DNA of 64,000 nucleotides from positions 496,001 to 560,000 of the forward strand of contig JAUISX010000001.1 of NCBI GenBank assembly GCA_030434245.1, read 5' to 3'. Below are positions 53,745 to 63,477 of this stretch, piece after piece (positions within the stretch are counted from its first letter, which is position 1; each line of letters starts with the position of its first letter). Origin of the DNA: Porphyromonadaceae bacterium W3.11. GTDB taxonomy: Bacteria > Bacteroidota > Bacteroidia > Bacteroidales > Porphyromonadaceae. The position numbers and the translations under genes were made by a program. The notes beneath the pieces were generated by a model. The model was not told the DNA's origin. It saw only the letters and a list, made by a program, of their open reading frames with translations, and made no database searches.

Positions 53745-55376
53745 TTACTTCTTACGAGGTTTCAAACCCTTGAAGAAGTCGTTGCCCTTATCATCAACTA
53801 GGATGAAAGCAGGGAAATCTTCCACCTCAATCTTCCATATAGCTTCCATGCCTAATTCTGGATACTCAAGGACCTCAACATTCTTGATGCTCTCTTGTGC
53901 TAAAATAGCTGCAGGACCACCAATACTTCCCAAGTAAAAGCCTCCGTATTTCTTACATGCATCGGTTACCTGCTGACTCCTATTCCCCTTAGCTATCATA
54001 ATCATGCTACCATCATGACTTTGGAAAAGATCGACATAAGGATCCATTCTCCCTGCTGTAGTAGGACCAAATGAGCCTGAAGGCATACCCTCTGGTGTTT
54101 TGGCTGGACCAGCATAATAGATAGGATGATCCTTGATGTATTGTGGTAGTCCCTCTCCCTTTTCAATTCTCTCTTTAAGTTTGGCGTGTGCAATATCACG
54201 ACCAACGATAATAGTACCAGATAGAGATAGACGGGTAGAGACAGGATATTGACTCAACTGTGCCAGAATCTCACTCATCGGTCTATTCAGATCTACCTTG
54301 ACAGTTTGGCCCTCCAACCCTTCTCGGTACTCTTCTGGGATGAGACGTGCTGGGTTAGTTTCCATCTTCTCAATCCAAATACCCTCTTTATTAATCTTGG
54401 TTTTGATATTTCTATCGGCAGAGCAACTAACACCTATACCTACAGGAACGGATGCTCCATGCCTTGGGAGACGGATCACCCGAACATCATGAGCAAAGTA
54501 TTTTCCACCAAACTGTGCTCCTATCCCAATATTATGGGCCTCTTCTAATAAGCGCTCTTCGAGCTCGATGTCTCTGAATGCATGTCCTAATTCATTTCCT
54601 GTAGTTGGAAGCTCGTCATAATACTTAGCACTAGCCAGCTTAACCGTCTTCAGGTTAGCTTCAGCGGATGTACCGCCTATAACAAATGCTAAGTGGTATG
54701 GAGGGCAAGCAGCAGTTCCGAGCGATTTCATCTTCTCAACTAAGAAAGGGATCAATGTTTCGGGATTGAGGATGGCCTTGGTTTCTTGATACAGATAGGT
54801 CTTATTAGCAGAGCCTCCACCCTTAGCCATACATAGGAAGTGATACTCATCCCCTTGAGTAGCCATAAGATCAATCTGTGCAGGTAGATTGGTGCCAGTA
54901 TTAACCTCCTCAAACATACTTAGAGGTGCGTTTTGAGAATATCTCAGATTATCCTCCTGATATGTATCATAAATACCGTGAGATATTGCTTCTGCATCAT
55001 CAAAGTTTGTCCAAACTCGCTGTCCTTTCTTTCCTAAAACAATGGCCGTACCGGTATCCTGGCAGATAGGCAAGCGTCCTTTAGCACTTACTTCAGCATT
55101 TCTAAGAAAAGTAAGAGCTACGAACTTATCATTTTCTGATGACTCTGGATCATTGAGTACCTTTAGGACCTTTTTTTGATGATCTTCACGAAGATAAAAA
55201 TTGACATCGTGGAAGGCTTGCTTAGCCATTTGCCTAATTCCTTCGTAATCTACTTTTAAGATAGTTTCGCCTTCAAAGGTACTACATTGGACATGTTGAT
55301 CAGTGAGTAAATAATACTCTGTACGATCTTCATCCATTGGGAACATTTCTTGATATTTAAATTCTTTACCAGCCAT
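53745..55376 (-). CDS. Class I fumarate hydratase
   Basis: 543 residues, alpha and beta halves fused. [4Fe-4S] ligand segments are [15 protein letters not shown] near residue 105, [11 protein letters not shown] near 315 and the [19 protein letters not shown] region near 220. The C-terminal beta half includes [13 protein letters not shown]. It interconverts fumarate and malate in the reductive succinate or amino-acid fermentation branch and is oxygen sensitive. It is monocistronic, with a good promoter and terminator. Confidence 0.95.
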   Translation of the reverse strand: MAGKEFKYQEMFPMDEDRTEYYLLTDQHVQCSTFEGETILKVDYEGIRQMAKQAFHDVNFYLREDHQKKVLKVLNDPESSENDKFVALTFLRNAEVSAKGRLPICQDTGTAIVLGKKGQRVWTNFDDAEAISHGIYDTYQEDNLRYSQNAPLSMFEEVNTGTNLPAQIDLMATQGDEYHFLCMAKGGGSANKTYLYQETKAILNPETLIPFLVEKMKSLGTAACPPYHLAFVIGGTSAEANLKTVKLASAKYYDELPTTGNELGHAFRDIELEERLLEEAHNIGIGAQFGGKYFAHDVRVIRLPRHGASVPVGIGVSCSADRNIKTKINKEGIWIEKMETNPARLIPEEYREGLEGQTVKVDLNRPMSEILAQLSQYPVSTRLSLSGTIIVGRDIAHAKLKERIEKGEGLPQYIKDHPIYYAGPAKTPEGMPSGSFGPTTAGRMDPYVDLFQSHDGSMIMIAKGNRSQQVTDACKKYGGFYLGSIGGPAAILAQESIKNVEVLEYPELGMEAIWKIEVEDFPAFILVDDKGNDFFKGLKPRKK

Positions 55377-55416
55377 TTTATTTTACTTTGATGTTATAAC
55401 TACGAATAATGAATAC

Positions 55417-55447
55417 CAAATTTACCACGAATAGTTCTTATGAACAA
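55417..55447 (-). promoter_or_regulatory. Fumarase promoter
   Basis: On the minus strand TAAATTTG (55424-55417) and TTG (55447-55445) are spaced 20 bp apart, about 40 bp before the start codon. Confidence 0.7.
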
Positions 55448-55480
55448 TATTTTGTTTCGGAAGGAGGTTGTACAACAACT

Positions 55481-55518
55481 AAAGCGAGAGGGTATGCAGC
55501 TGCATGCCCTCTCGCTTT
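55481..55518 (-). terminator. Terminator of the butyrate fermentation operon
   Basis: AAAGCGAGAGGGTATGCAG (55481-55499) pairs with CTGCATGCCCTCTCGCTTT (55500-55518) with one G-T pair and almost no loop. It lies 22 bp downstream of the hbd stop. Confidence 0.8.
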
Positions 55519-55540
55519 ATATGATATGAAATAATCAAAA

Positions 55541-56386
55541 TTATTTCTTGTAATCATAGAATCCGATACCAGTCTTTCTACCTAAAAGGTTAGCACGAAC
55601 CATCTTACGAAGTAATGGATGTGGACGATATTTATCATCTCCAAATTCGCTATGAAGAACTTCCATAATAGCAAGGCAGACATCCAGACCAATCAAGTCA
55701 GCTAATGCTAGTGGTCCCATAGGATGTCCAGCACCTAGCTTCATAGCTTCGTCAACCTCTTCTTTGGTCGCTACACCCTCAGCATACGCAGCAATACCTT
55801 CATTAACCATAGGTATCAGAAGACGGTTTACCAAGAATCCAGGTGCCTCTGTTACTTGCACAGGTACCTTATTAATTTTTTGGGAAAGCTCTGAAATAAA
55901 TTCATAGACTGAATCTGAAGTCAATTGTCCTCTAATTACCTCTACCAACTTTAATACTGGTACAGGATTAAAGAAGTGCATACCAATCACTTTATCAGGA
56001 CGATTAGTACATGCAGCTATCTCAGTAATAGATAATGAAGATGTATTGGATGCTAAGATACAATCAGGCTGGCAGATCTCATCTAGCTCTGTAAAGATTT
56101 GCCTCTTTAATTCCATATCCTCTGCTACGGCTTCGATAACAAGGCCACAATCTTTGACATCATTTATAGATAAAGTAGTAGTGATGCGACTTAGGATTTG
56201 ATCTTTATCGTCCTCACTCATCTTTCCCTTAGAAACCAATCGTGACAAGCTACGATCAATATTACCTTTAGCACGATCAAGAGCCTCTTCTCGGCGGCCT
56301 TTCATAACCACATCAAATCCACCTTGAGCAAATGCTTGAGCAATACCATTGCCCATTGTTCCATTTCCGATAATTGCAATTTTCAT
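55541..56386 (-). CDS. hbd: 3-hydroxybutyryl-CoA dehydrogenase
   Basis: 281 residues from [19 protein letters not shown]; the frame begins three codons earlier at 56395. NAD(P)-binding GxGxxG at residues 7-12, [14 protein letters not shown] and the catalytic-histidine segment [20 protein letters not shown]. It interconverts acetoacetyl-CoA and 3-hydroxybutyryl-CoA. It is the most distal gene of the minus-strand cluster, 206 bp after crt, so it could be cotranscribed or have its own start site. Confidence 0.93.
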   Translation of the reverse strand: MKIAIIGNGTMGNGIAQAFAQGGFDVVMKGRREEALDRAKGNIDRSLSRLVSKGKMSEDDKDQILSRITTTLSINDVKDCGLVIEAVAEDMELKRQIFTELDEICQPDCILASNTSSLSITEIAACTNRPDKVIGMHFFNPVPVLKLVEVIRGQLTSDSVYEFISELSQKINKVPVQVTEAPGFLVNRLLIPMVNEGIAAYAEGVATKEEVDEAMKLGAGHPMGPLALADLIGLDVCLAIMEVLHSEFGDDKYRPHPLLRKMVRANLLGRKTGIGFYDYKK

Positions 56387-56592
56387 ATCTCTCATTAAAT
56401 ATTAGTGTTAAACAAAAACATCATTCTTTGAATTATTAATACTGTAAGCTTATGGTACAGTAGTGTCATCGATTCGAAAACCAATTCATAAAAGGTCATC
56501 GATTAAAAGTGCCCTCTTCTGGGCAAGTTTGATGGACGAGAGGCTACCCATAAATTTACCTGTGTCAGTAGGCTAAGTGAATGCACCTATCT

Positions 56593-57372
56593 TTATTTTT
56601 GGAAATCAGGTTTCCTATTTTCAAGGAAAGCCTCCATCCCTTCTTTTTGTTCCTTAGAGGAAAAGCAGTAACTGAAAAGATAGTTCTCAATAGCGATACC
56701 AGTGTCGATGTCAGCCTGCATACCACGTTGGATAGCTTGCTTTGATGCAGCTACCGCAAAAGGTGATTTCGAAGAAATCTCTTCTGCTAATGCTCTTACT
56801 GTAGGCAAGAGTTCTTCAGCTCGAACAACCTTATTAACCAAACCAATGGCCAAGGCTTCTTCGGCTTTTATAACGCGTGCAGTGAATATTAATTCTGAAG
56901 CTACACCAGTTCCGACAAGTCTAGGAAGGCGTTGAGTACCACTGAATCCTGGCGAAATACCAAGCCCAACCTCTGGCTGACCAAACTTAGCTTTATCCGA
57001 TGCATATCTAATATCACATGCCATCGCTAATTCACACCCACCACCTAGAGCAAAGCCATTAACTGCTGCTATAACTGGTATAGGGAGCAGCTCTATCTGA
57101 CGAAAGACACGTGCACCTTTTTGTCCAAAGGCAAGTGCCTCTTCAGGAGAAAACTGGCTCATCTCTGATATATCAGCTCCTGCTACAAATGAACGTCCTG
57201 CACCAGTCAAAATCAAAACATGTATAGAAGAATCCTTTGAGACTTCCTCTAGGGCCATGGACAATTCATTGAGCACCTCTGTTGAAAGTGCATTCAGAGC
57301 CTTAGGACGATTAAGGGTGAGGGTACATATAGTACCACTCACCTCTTTGATAATAGTCTTGAACTCACTCAT
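56593..57372 (-). CDS. crt: Enoyl-CoA hydratase/crotonase
   Basis: 259-residue crotonase-fold enzyme. Oxyanion-hole motifs are AGADISEMSQFS and NGFALGGGCELAMACDIRYA; the catalytic glutamates are in CELAMACD and QPEVGLGISPGFSG. It hydrates crotonyl-CoA. It lies 11 bp after etfA in the lysine/butyrate operon, and its neighbours make crotonyl-CoA the likely physiological substrate. Confidence 0.93.
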   Translation of the reverse strand: MSEFKTIIKEVSGTICTLTLNRPKALNALSTEVLNELSMALEEVSKDSSIHVLILTGAGRSFVAGADISEMSQFSPEEALAFGQKGARVFRQIELLPIPVIAAVNGFALGGGCELAMACDIRYASDKAKFGQPEVGLGISPGFSGTQRLPRLVGTGVASELIFTARVIKAEEALAIGLVNKVVRAEELLPTVRALAEEISSKSPFAVAASKQAIQRGMQADIDTGIAIENYLFSYCFSSKEQKEGMEAFLENRKPDFQK

Positions 57373-57383
57373 AACAAGTGTAA

Positions 57384-58391
57384 TTATTTCTTTTTTGCCT
57401 GTACGGCTTTAACCTTTTCGGTCAGAATAGGTAACACCTTATGAAGGTCTGCAACCACTCCTAGGTCTGCAACCTGGAATATTGGAGCAAATTTATCCTT
57501 ATTAATAGCAATAATAAATTCAGAATCCTCCATACCTGCAAGGTGCTGGATAGCACCAGAGATACCAGCTGCTATATATAGGTCAGGGCGAACAGTTTTA
57601 CCAGTCTGTCCCACCTGTCTTTCATGCCCTATGATACCAGCATCAACCATCGCACGTGACGAGGAGACTTCTGCATGTAGTACGTCTGCGAGATCAACCA
57701 GCTTAGAGAATCCGCCCTGAGTCCCGACACCACGACCACCAGATACAAGGACATTTGCCTCTGTAATATCAACAAGGGTGCTTTCCTCACGTTCCTTACG
57801 GATGAGACGTACCTTATTACATTTCTCGACGTCAAACTTCACATTAACAATGACCACCTCGCCTTTGCGATTTGGGTCACTTTCACGACGACGCATTACC
57901 CCTGGACGTACTGTAGACATCTGAGGACGATGCTCAGTACACATAATGGTTGCCATGAGGTTACCACCAAATGCAGGACGAGTCATCATAAGTTCACGCT
58001 CCTCACTCATCTCTAGAGAAGTACAGTCAGCTGTAAGTCCTGTATGAAGACGAGCAGATAGACGTGGTCCTAAATCACGACCGATGGTAGTAGCACCTAG
58101 AAGAAAAATCTCTGGCTTGTACTCATTCACAATTTGAGTCACCGCCTCAGCATAAGCCTCAGTGGTGTAATCCTTAACCATCTCATCATCAACAACCAAC
58201 ACCCTATCAGCACCAGCTGCAATCAAAGTATTAGTTAAATCACTGATATTATGTCCGATAAGGACTGCGGTCACTTGTTCATTAATAGAATCTGCAAGCT
58301 CACGAGCCTTTCCGATCAACTCAAAAGCCACATTTTGTATAACGCCTTCGCGCTGTTCAGCAAAGACCTGAATTCCTTTATAGTTTTCCAT
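57384..58391 (-). CDS. etfA: Electron transfer flavoprotein alpha subunit
   Basis: 335 residues with the C-terminal FAD-binding domain signature VSGGRGVGTQGGFSKLVDLA (about 211-230), RAMVDAGIIGHERQVGQTGK and YIAAGISGAIQHLAGM. It pairs with EtfB encoded 17 bp upstream and passes electrons to or from the acyl-CoA dehydrogenase encoded next to it. Whether this ETF bifurcates electrons cannot be decided from inspection. Confidence 0.94.
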   Translation of the reverse strand: MENYKGIQVFAEQREGVIQNVAFELIGKARELADSINEQVTAVLIGHNISDLTNTLIAAGADRVLVVDDEMVKDYTTEAYAEAVTQIVNEYKPEIFLLGATTIGRDLGPRLSARLHTGLTADCTSLEMSEERELMMTRPAFGGNLMATIMCTEHRPQMSTVRPGVMRRRESDPNRKGEVVIVNVKFDVEKCNKVRLIRKEREESTLVDITEANVLVSGGRGVGTQGGFSKLVDLADVLHAEVSSSRAMVDAGIIGHERQVGQTGKTVRPDLYIAAGISGAIQHLAGMEDSEFIIAINKDKFAPIFQVADLGVVADLHKVLPILTEKVKAVQAKKK

Positions 58392-58408
58392 TTGTTGTTC
58401 CTTTCAGC

Positions 58409-59194
58409 TTAAATGATGAACTTCTCTTTCATTTTCTCCAAAATAAGATCTGCTGCCTCTTCAGGAGTTAAGTCTTCATGGAGGGTACCCATCGCTTTAG
58501 CACCCTTAGTAAAAGACTTACGTACACGTGTTGGAGAGCCTTTCAATCCAAGACGAGTAACATCTACTTCAAAGCTATCAGCTGTAAGAGTTATAACCTC
58601 CTTATCAAATGCAGTCATGATATCAGCTACATTCATATAGCGAGGTTCATACGCAGAAGCAAGGAACGTAAGCATACATGGCAGTTCAACCTCAAATACT
58701 TCATGCCCCTCCTCTACGTTCTTATATACTGTAAGCTTCTTATCACCATCAAACTCCACCTTCTCAACGTAAGTAACCTGAGGAAGATCCAATTGCTCAG
58801 CAATCTGTGGTCCTACTTGTGCAGTATCACCATCAATAGCTTGACGACCAGCCAATACAATATCATAATCGATAGACTTAAGTGCTTGAGACAGAGTATA
58901 ACTAGTTGCTAATGTATCAGCACCACCAAATCTCCGGTCTGTAACAAGATATCCCTTATCACAACCCATAGCAAAAGCCTCACGAATGACAGCTGTTGCT
59001 TGTGGTGGTCCCATAGTAATAACACTTACTTCTGCACCATATTTGTCCTTAAATTGCAGTGCCTGCTCGAGTGCACCCTTATCATCAGGGTTCATAATGC
59101 TTGGAACACCTTCACGTATTAGGGTCCCCTTTACTGGATCTAACTTGATCTCAGTAGTATCTGGTACTTGCTTGATGCAAACAATGATTTTCAT
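58409..59194 (-). CDS. etfB: Electron transfer flavoprotein beta subunit
   Basis: 261 residues starting MKIIVCIKQVPDTTEIKLDP, with the adenine-nucleotide binding part containing AVSVITMG-like AEVSVITMGPPQATAVIREA and VLAGRQAIDGDTAQVGPQIA. Forms the ETF heterodimer with EtfA. It is placed between the acyl-CoA dehydrogenase gene (33 bp upstream) and etfA. Confidence 0.94.
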   Translation of the reverse strand: MKIIVCIKQVPDTTEIKLDPVKGTLIREGVPSIMNPDDKGALEQALQFKDKYGAEVSVITMGPPQATAVIREAFAMGCDKGYLVTDRRFGGADTLATSYTLSQALKSIDYDIVLAGRQAIDGDTAQVGPQIAEQLDLPQVTYVEKVEFDGDKKLTVYKNVEEGHEVFEVELPCMLTFLASAYEPRYMNVADIMTAFDKEVITLTADSFEVDVTRLGLKGSPTRVRKSFTKGAKAMGTLHEDLTPEEAADLILEKMKEKFII

Positions 59195-59227
59195 ATCTAA
59201 TAAATTTTCCTTCTAAAAAATAATCGG

Positions 59228-60367
59228 TTACTTCAATAAAGCTCCGGCAATTACCATACGCTGTACCTCACTAGTTCCTTCGTATATCTCAGTGATCTTT
59301 GCATCACGCATCATACGCTCAACTGGATACTCACGGGTATAACCATATCCGCCATGGAATTGTACTGCCTTAGTTGTCATCTCCATTGCTGTTTCAGCGG
59401 CATAAAGCTTAGCTCGTGCAGCTGGTACAGAATAAGACTCTCCATTATCTTTACACCAAGCCGCTTTTCTCACTAGTAGTGATGCACATTCGATTCGTGC
59501 ATCAAGATCAGCTAGCTGGAACTGCGTATTCTGGAACTTTGACAGACTCCTACCAAACTGTTTTCTCTCCTTTGTGTACTTAACAGTTTCATCCATAGCA
59601 CCTCTTGCGATACCTAGTGCCTGTGCTGCGATACCAATTCTACCGCCATCTAGCGTTTTCATCGCCACCTTGAATCCCTCGCCAATCTTACCGAGTAGAT
59701 TTTCTTTAGGTACAATGCAGTTCTCCATTATCAACTCACATGTAGCCGAACCACGAATTCCCATCTTTAGCTCCTTCTTACCCACGCTAAATCCAGGGAA
59801 GTCCTTCTCTACGATGAAAGCAGAAATACCTCTATTACCTTTGCTCTTATCAGTCATTGCAAAGATAATGTACACATGAGCATACTCTGCGTTAGTAATA
59901 AATATCTTATTACCGTTAAGGACATAGTGGTCATCTTCTTCTACTGCGAATGTTTGCTGACCAGCAGCGTCTGTACCCGCATTAGGTTCTGTCAAACCAA
60001 ATGCACCGATCCATTCACCTGATGCTAATTTAGGTAGGTACTTTTGTTTTTGTTCTTCTGTACCAAAAATTTGAATAGGATCGCAGCATAGAGAAGTGTG
60101 TGCGGAAACTACTACACCAGTGGTAGCACAGACACGACTAAGCTCTTCTACCGCTCTTGAGTAGATTTGATTAGTACTGCCAGCACCTCCATACTCTTTA
60201 GGTATGTTGATTCCCATCAATCCCAGCTTACGCATTTTTTCAACAGTTTCTATAGGAAACCTTTCTTGCTCATCTATTTCAGCAGCCAGAGGCTTTACCT
60301 CTTTTTCCGCGAACTCAGTTATCATCTGCAAGAATAGCTCCTCTTGTGGAGTCATCTTAAAGTCCAT
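59228..60367 (-). CDS. Butyryl-CoA-type acyl-CoA dehydrogenase
   Basis: 379-residue FAD enzyme. Signatures are GAFGLTEPNAGTDAAGQQT, the FAD-binding QFGRSLSKFQNTQFQLADL, and the C-terminal catalytic glutamate in ITEIYEGTSEVQRMVIAG. It is close in length and motifs to clostridial Bcd and probably reduces crotonyl-CoA to butyryl-CoA with EtfAB. It lies between the CoA-transferase and etfB genes. If linked to an electron-bifurcating ETF, it would produce reduced ferredoxin for Rnf (inference). Confidence 0.93.
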   Translation of the reverse strand: MDFKMTPQEELFLQMITEFAEKEVKPLAAEIDEQERFPIETVEKMRKLGLMGINIPKEYGGAGSTNQIYSRAVEELSRVCATTGVVVSAHTSLCCDPIQIFGTEEQKQKYLPKLASGEWIGAFGLTEPNAGTDAAGQQTFAVEEDDHYVLNGNKIFITNAEYAHVYIIFAMTDKSKGNRGISAFIVEKDFPGFSVGKKELKMGIRGSATCELIMENCIVPKENLLGKIGEGFKVAMKTLDGGRIGIAAQALGIARGAMDETVKYTKERKQFGRSLSKFQNTQFQLADLDARIECASLLVRKAAWCKDNGESYSVPAARAKLYAAETAMEMTTKAVQFHGGYGYTREYPVERMMRDAKITEIYEGTSEVQRMVIAGALLK

Positions 60368-60415
60368 ACTTTCTATCTTTATTTATAATAAATATGTGGT
60401 AAAACTACATTTATC

Positions 60416-61087
60416 TCACTGACGCATTGTGGTACAGTTAGGGTCAAAGTGAAGCTCTGCACCTGTAGCACTTTGAATTTCTTCACGAGTAACTCCTTCA
60501 CGAAGCTCTGTGACCCATAGTCCCTCACCCTTACGTACTTCAATAACACCTAACTCAGTGACAATAAGGTCAACCTGACCTTTTGCTGTAAGTGGCAAAC
60601 TACATTTCTTAAGAATCTTATGAGCTCCACCTTTAGCAGTATGAGTCATCGCTAAAATAACCTTTTTGGTTCCTACCAAAAGATCCATAGCACCACCCAT
60701 ACCAGGAGCCATCTTTCCAGGGATGATCCAGTTAGCAAGGTCACCATTCTCATCCACTTCCAGAGCACCAAGGATACTAACATCTACGTGACCACCACGA
60801 ATAATACCAAATGAGGTAGCACTATCAAATGTAGCTGCCTCTGGTACTGTTGTTATATATCCACCTCCAGCATTTACAAAGTCTTCATCTACTTCTCCTT
60901 CTGCTGGGGCACCACCCATACCGATGAGACCATTTTCGCTCTGAAGCATTACTTTTACATTCTCAGGCAAGAAATTTGGAACCATTGTTGGTAGTCCAAT
61001 ACCTAGATTGACGACGTCACCGTCTTTCAATTCGAGTGCAACACGTTTTGCGATTACCTCTCTGATTTGATTTTTGTCTAATTCCAT
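60416..61087 (-). CDS. CoA-transferase beta subunit (butyryl-CoA:acetoacetate type)
   Basis: 223 residues of the family I CoA-transferase B subunit. Active-site glutamate in [14 protein letters not shown] (near residue 51), [17 protein letters not shown] and the C-terminal [15 protein letters not shown]. In lysine fermentation it moves CoA from butyryl-CoA to acetoacetate. The alpha subunit is not encoded next to it or anywhere in the window, so it must lie beyond the right edge or elsewhere. It is 27 bp after kamE. Confidence 0.92.
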   Translation of the reverse strand: MELDKNQIREVIAKRVALELKDGDVVNLGIGLPTMVPNFLPENVKVMLQSENGLIGMGGAPAEGEVDEDFVNAGGGYITTVPEAATFDSATSFGIIRGGHVDVSILGALEVDENGDLANWIIPGKMAPGMGGAMDLLVGTKKVILAMTHTAKGGAHKILKKCSLPLTAKGQVDLIVTELGVIEVRKGEGLWVTELREGVTREEIQSATGAELHFDPNCTTMRQ

Positions 61088-61114
61088 AAGTATAGTTTTT
61101 ATATGATTAAATTT

Positions 61115-61903
61115 TTATTTTTCATGTCTACGACAATACTCCTGCACGATGAAGGATGCCACATCATCAGCATAAGTATTGGCACCAAAACCAGCATCAA
61201 AGCCTAGTTCCTTAGCAAGTTCATGGGAGATACGTGGTCCTCCACAGCATACTATCATCTTATCTCTTAGTCCCTCAGCTTCTAGGAGCTCAATAAACTC
61301 CGTCAGGTTCTTGATATGTACATCCTTCTGAGTCACCGTCTGAGATATCAATAATGCATCCGCACCAAACTCAATAGCTGTAGCTATAAATTCATCATTT
61401 GGCACCTGACTACCGAGATTACGTGCCTCCAGCATATCATAACGCTCTAGTCCGTAATGACCAGCAAAGCCCTTCATGTTCATGATGGCATCAATACCTA
61501 CTGTATGAGCATCTGTACCTGTACTCGCACCCAACACTTTGATCGGCTTACCGATGTGAGTTCTTATATACTCATCCGTTTCCTCCATACTCATCGTAGT
61601 GGACTCCACTTTTGGTACATAAATATTTGAATAATCGACCGTATGAGTGGTATTTCCATAACAATTAAAGAATGTGTATCCCTCAGCCAACTCTTTAGAG
61701 AATACCACCATGGGATTCTGAAAACCCATCTCACGCAGCATTAGCTTTGCAGCCTCCTCTGCCTCAGCACCCTTAGGGACAGGTAAGGTAAAACTTAACT
61801 GAACCTTACCATCATTCATTGTATCCCCGTAGGGCTTTACCTTAGTTAAGTCTAAGGTTCTATCAAAATCTTTACTATCTGTTGAATATAAACCTCCGCT
61901 CAT
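61115..61903 (-). CDS. kamE: D-lysine 5,6-aminomutase beta subunit
   Basis: 262 residues. B12-binding domain with the base-off motif GTDAHTVGIDAIMNMKGFAG, whose His coordinates cobalt. The preceding IKVLGASTG segment includes a Lys in the region where the beta subunit forms the PLP aldimine. With KamD it shifts the 6-amino group of D-lysine (or L-beta-lysine) using adenosylcobalamin and PLP. It overlaps kamD by 4 bp (ATGA), as expected for stoichiometric subunits. Confidence 0.94.
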   Translation of the reverse strand: MSGGLYSTDSKDFDRTLDLTKVKPYGDTMNDGKVQLSFTLPVPKGAEAEEAAKLMLREMGFQNPMVVFSKELAEGYTFFNCYGNTTHTVDYSNIYVPKVESTTMSMEETDEYIRTHIGKPIKVLGASTGTDAHTVGIDAIMNMKGFAGHYGLERYDMLEARNLGSQVPNDEFIATAIEFGADALLISQTVTQKDVHIKNLTEFIELLEAEGLRDKMIVCCGGPRISHELAKELGFDAGFGANTYADDVASFIVQEYCRRHEK

Positions 61904-63471
61904 AACTTACCTTCAATTCTAAAGTTCTTCATCAATTCTAGGACAGGATTATAGTAGCGATCTCCTTTTGGCTTAACCCCATCCAGACCTTTACCTCCAT
62001 CTTCTGGACGCTTAATATCAGCAAAAATCCCTTTAGAAAGTGCGGAGAAAAGTCCTTCATTCTTAATCTCATCTAGAAGTACAGTTGTCTTTTCCAAAAC
62101 CTCTTTAGCACGGCTCTGGATAATCCCATTCTCTTTAAATTCAATATCCTTACCGATTGAGGACATATTATTGAATATATAACGAGCATTTTCGATAGAC
62201 AAGTATCTATCGCTCATGAATGGTGTGTGTATAGCCTCGGTAGGCATACCCAATAATTGGATCCCCTGTTGAGTCCAGATTCCTATCATATTAAATAGAG
62301 CATCTTGTATATGACCACGGAAAATATTACCAGTCATGAACTTCGTAGGTGGCATATATTTAAGTGGAGCTTTTGGGAAGATCTCACGAATCAACTGAGC
62401 TTGTGCTAGCTCTAGTAAAAATCCATCATGTGTTTCGGGATCCATCTCAAAGGCATGTCCAAGTCCCATTTGGTCCTCTGGCAAACCAGCCATAAGTGCA
62501 AACTGCTCATTGATAAAGTCGGAGGCAAGAACTGTGTGAGCCTCTTCAATAGCATCTGCAGTGGTCAGATAATTATCCTCCCCTGTATTAATGATAACGC
62601 CTGCAAATCCATTGATCACACGAGAAGTGTACTGGTCAATAATGGTCCTCTTCATATTGATATCACGGAATAGGATACCATAAAGAGCATCATTAAGCAT
62701 CATATCCAGACCTTCCAGAGCCCCCATGATAGCAATCTCTGGCATACAGAGTCCAGAACAGTAGTTACAAAGACGTATATATTTTCCAACTTCTTCGCCC
62801 ACTTCATCAAGAGCCTTACGCATGATGCGGAAGTTCTCCTGAGTTGCGAAAGTTCCTCCAAATCCCTCTGTCGTAGCACCATAAGGTACGTAATCAAGAA
62901 GACTCTGCCCAGTCGTCCTAATCACTGCAATAACATCTGCCCCTTGTCTAGCAGCTGCCTGTGCTTGTACCACATCCTCATAGATATTACCTGTTGCTAC
63001 AATCACATATAGGTAAGGCTTTGGACCCTCACCTATTGTTTCTAAGTAATGATTTCTCCTCGCTCTCTTCTCTGCAATACGCTCCATCCCCTTCTTAATA
63101 TAAGGCTCTAGCTCATTTGCCACCTCTTCTTCAGAGATCGGGTCGAAGTGTGTCAGATTAATCGACCCATCAGCAACACCTTCTGCCAACTCTTGTGGCG
63201 TCTTTCCGGTAGCGGCCATCGCATTTGCAAGATAAAAAAGCACACCATTACCTAGAGCGTCCTGCGACTTAAGATGATCAACTACTACATTCGGCAATGG
63301 CACCCCATTGTCATCAACATTATCTATTCCCAAAAAGCGGGAAAGCGTACGCTCAACAGCCACTGTAGTATATCGATCCACGAATCCCTGCACATCTTTT
63401 GCAATGGTATGTGCAGACATCCTAGCAGCCTCTACTTTTTTGAAATCAATTCCTAGCTTACTCGTTTCCAT
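61900..63471 (-). CDS. kamD: D-lysine 5,6-aminomutase alpha subunit
   Basis: 523 residues, the TIM-barrel catalytic subunit. Family stretches include TGKTPQELAEGVADGSINLT, YLYVIVATGNIYEDVVQAQA, GGTFATQENFRIMRKALDEV and YMPPTKFMTGNIFRGHIQDA. Length is typical. It begins 6 bp after the MutS-like ATPase gene and overlaps kamE, placing it in an operon that leads through the CoA-transferase, acyl-CoA dehydrogenase and Etf genes to butyrate formation. Confidence 0.95.
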   Translation of the reverse strand: METSKLGIDFKKVEAARMSAHTIAKDVQGFVDRYTTVAVERTLSRFLGIDNVDDNGVPLPNVVVDHLKSQDALGNGVLFYLANAMAATGKTPQELAEGVADGSINLTHFDPISEEEVANELEPYIKKGMERIAEKRARRNHYLETIGEGPKPYLYVIVATGNIYEDVVQAQAAARQGADVIAVIRTTGQSLLDYVPYGATTEGFGGTFATQENFRIMRKALDEVGEEVGKYIRLCNYCSGLCMPEIAIMGALEGLDMMLNDALYGILFRDINMKRTIIDQYTSRVINGFAGVIINTGEDNYLTTADAIEEAHTVLASDFINEQFALMAGLPEDQMGLGHAFEMDPETHDGFLLELAQAQLIREIFPKAPLKYMPPTKFMTGNIFRGHIQDALFNMIGIWTQQGIQLLGMPTEAIHTPFMSDRYLSIENARYIFNNMSSIGKDIEFKENGIIQSRAKEVLEKTTVLLDEIKNEGLFSALSKGIFADIKRPEDGGKGLDGVKPKGDRYYNPVLELMKNFRIEGKL

Positions 63472-63477
63472 TCTATG

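Noticed and set aside
58478-58912. 144-codon frame antisense to etfB
   Set aside because: The sense strand encodes a well-conserved EtfB, and the antisense product has no recognisable features.
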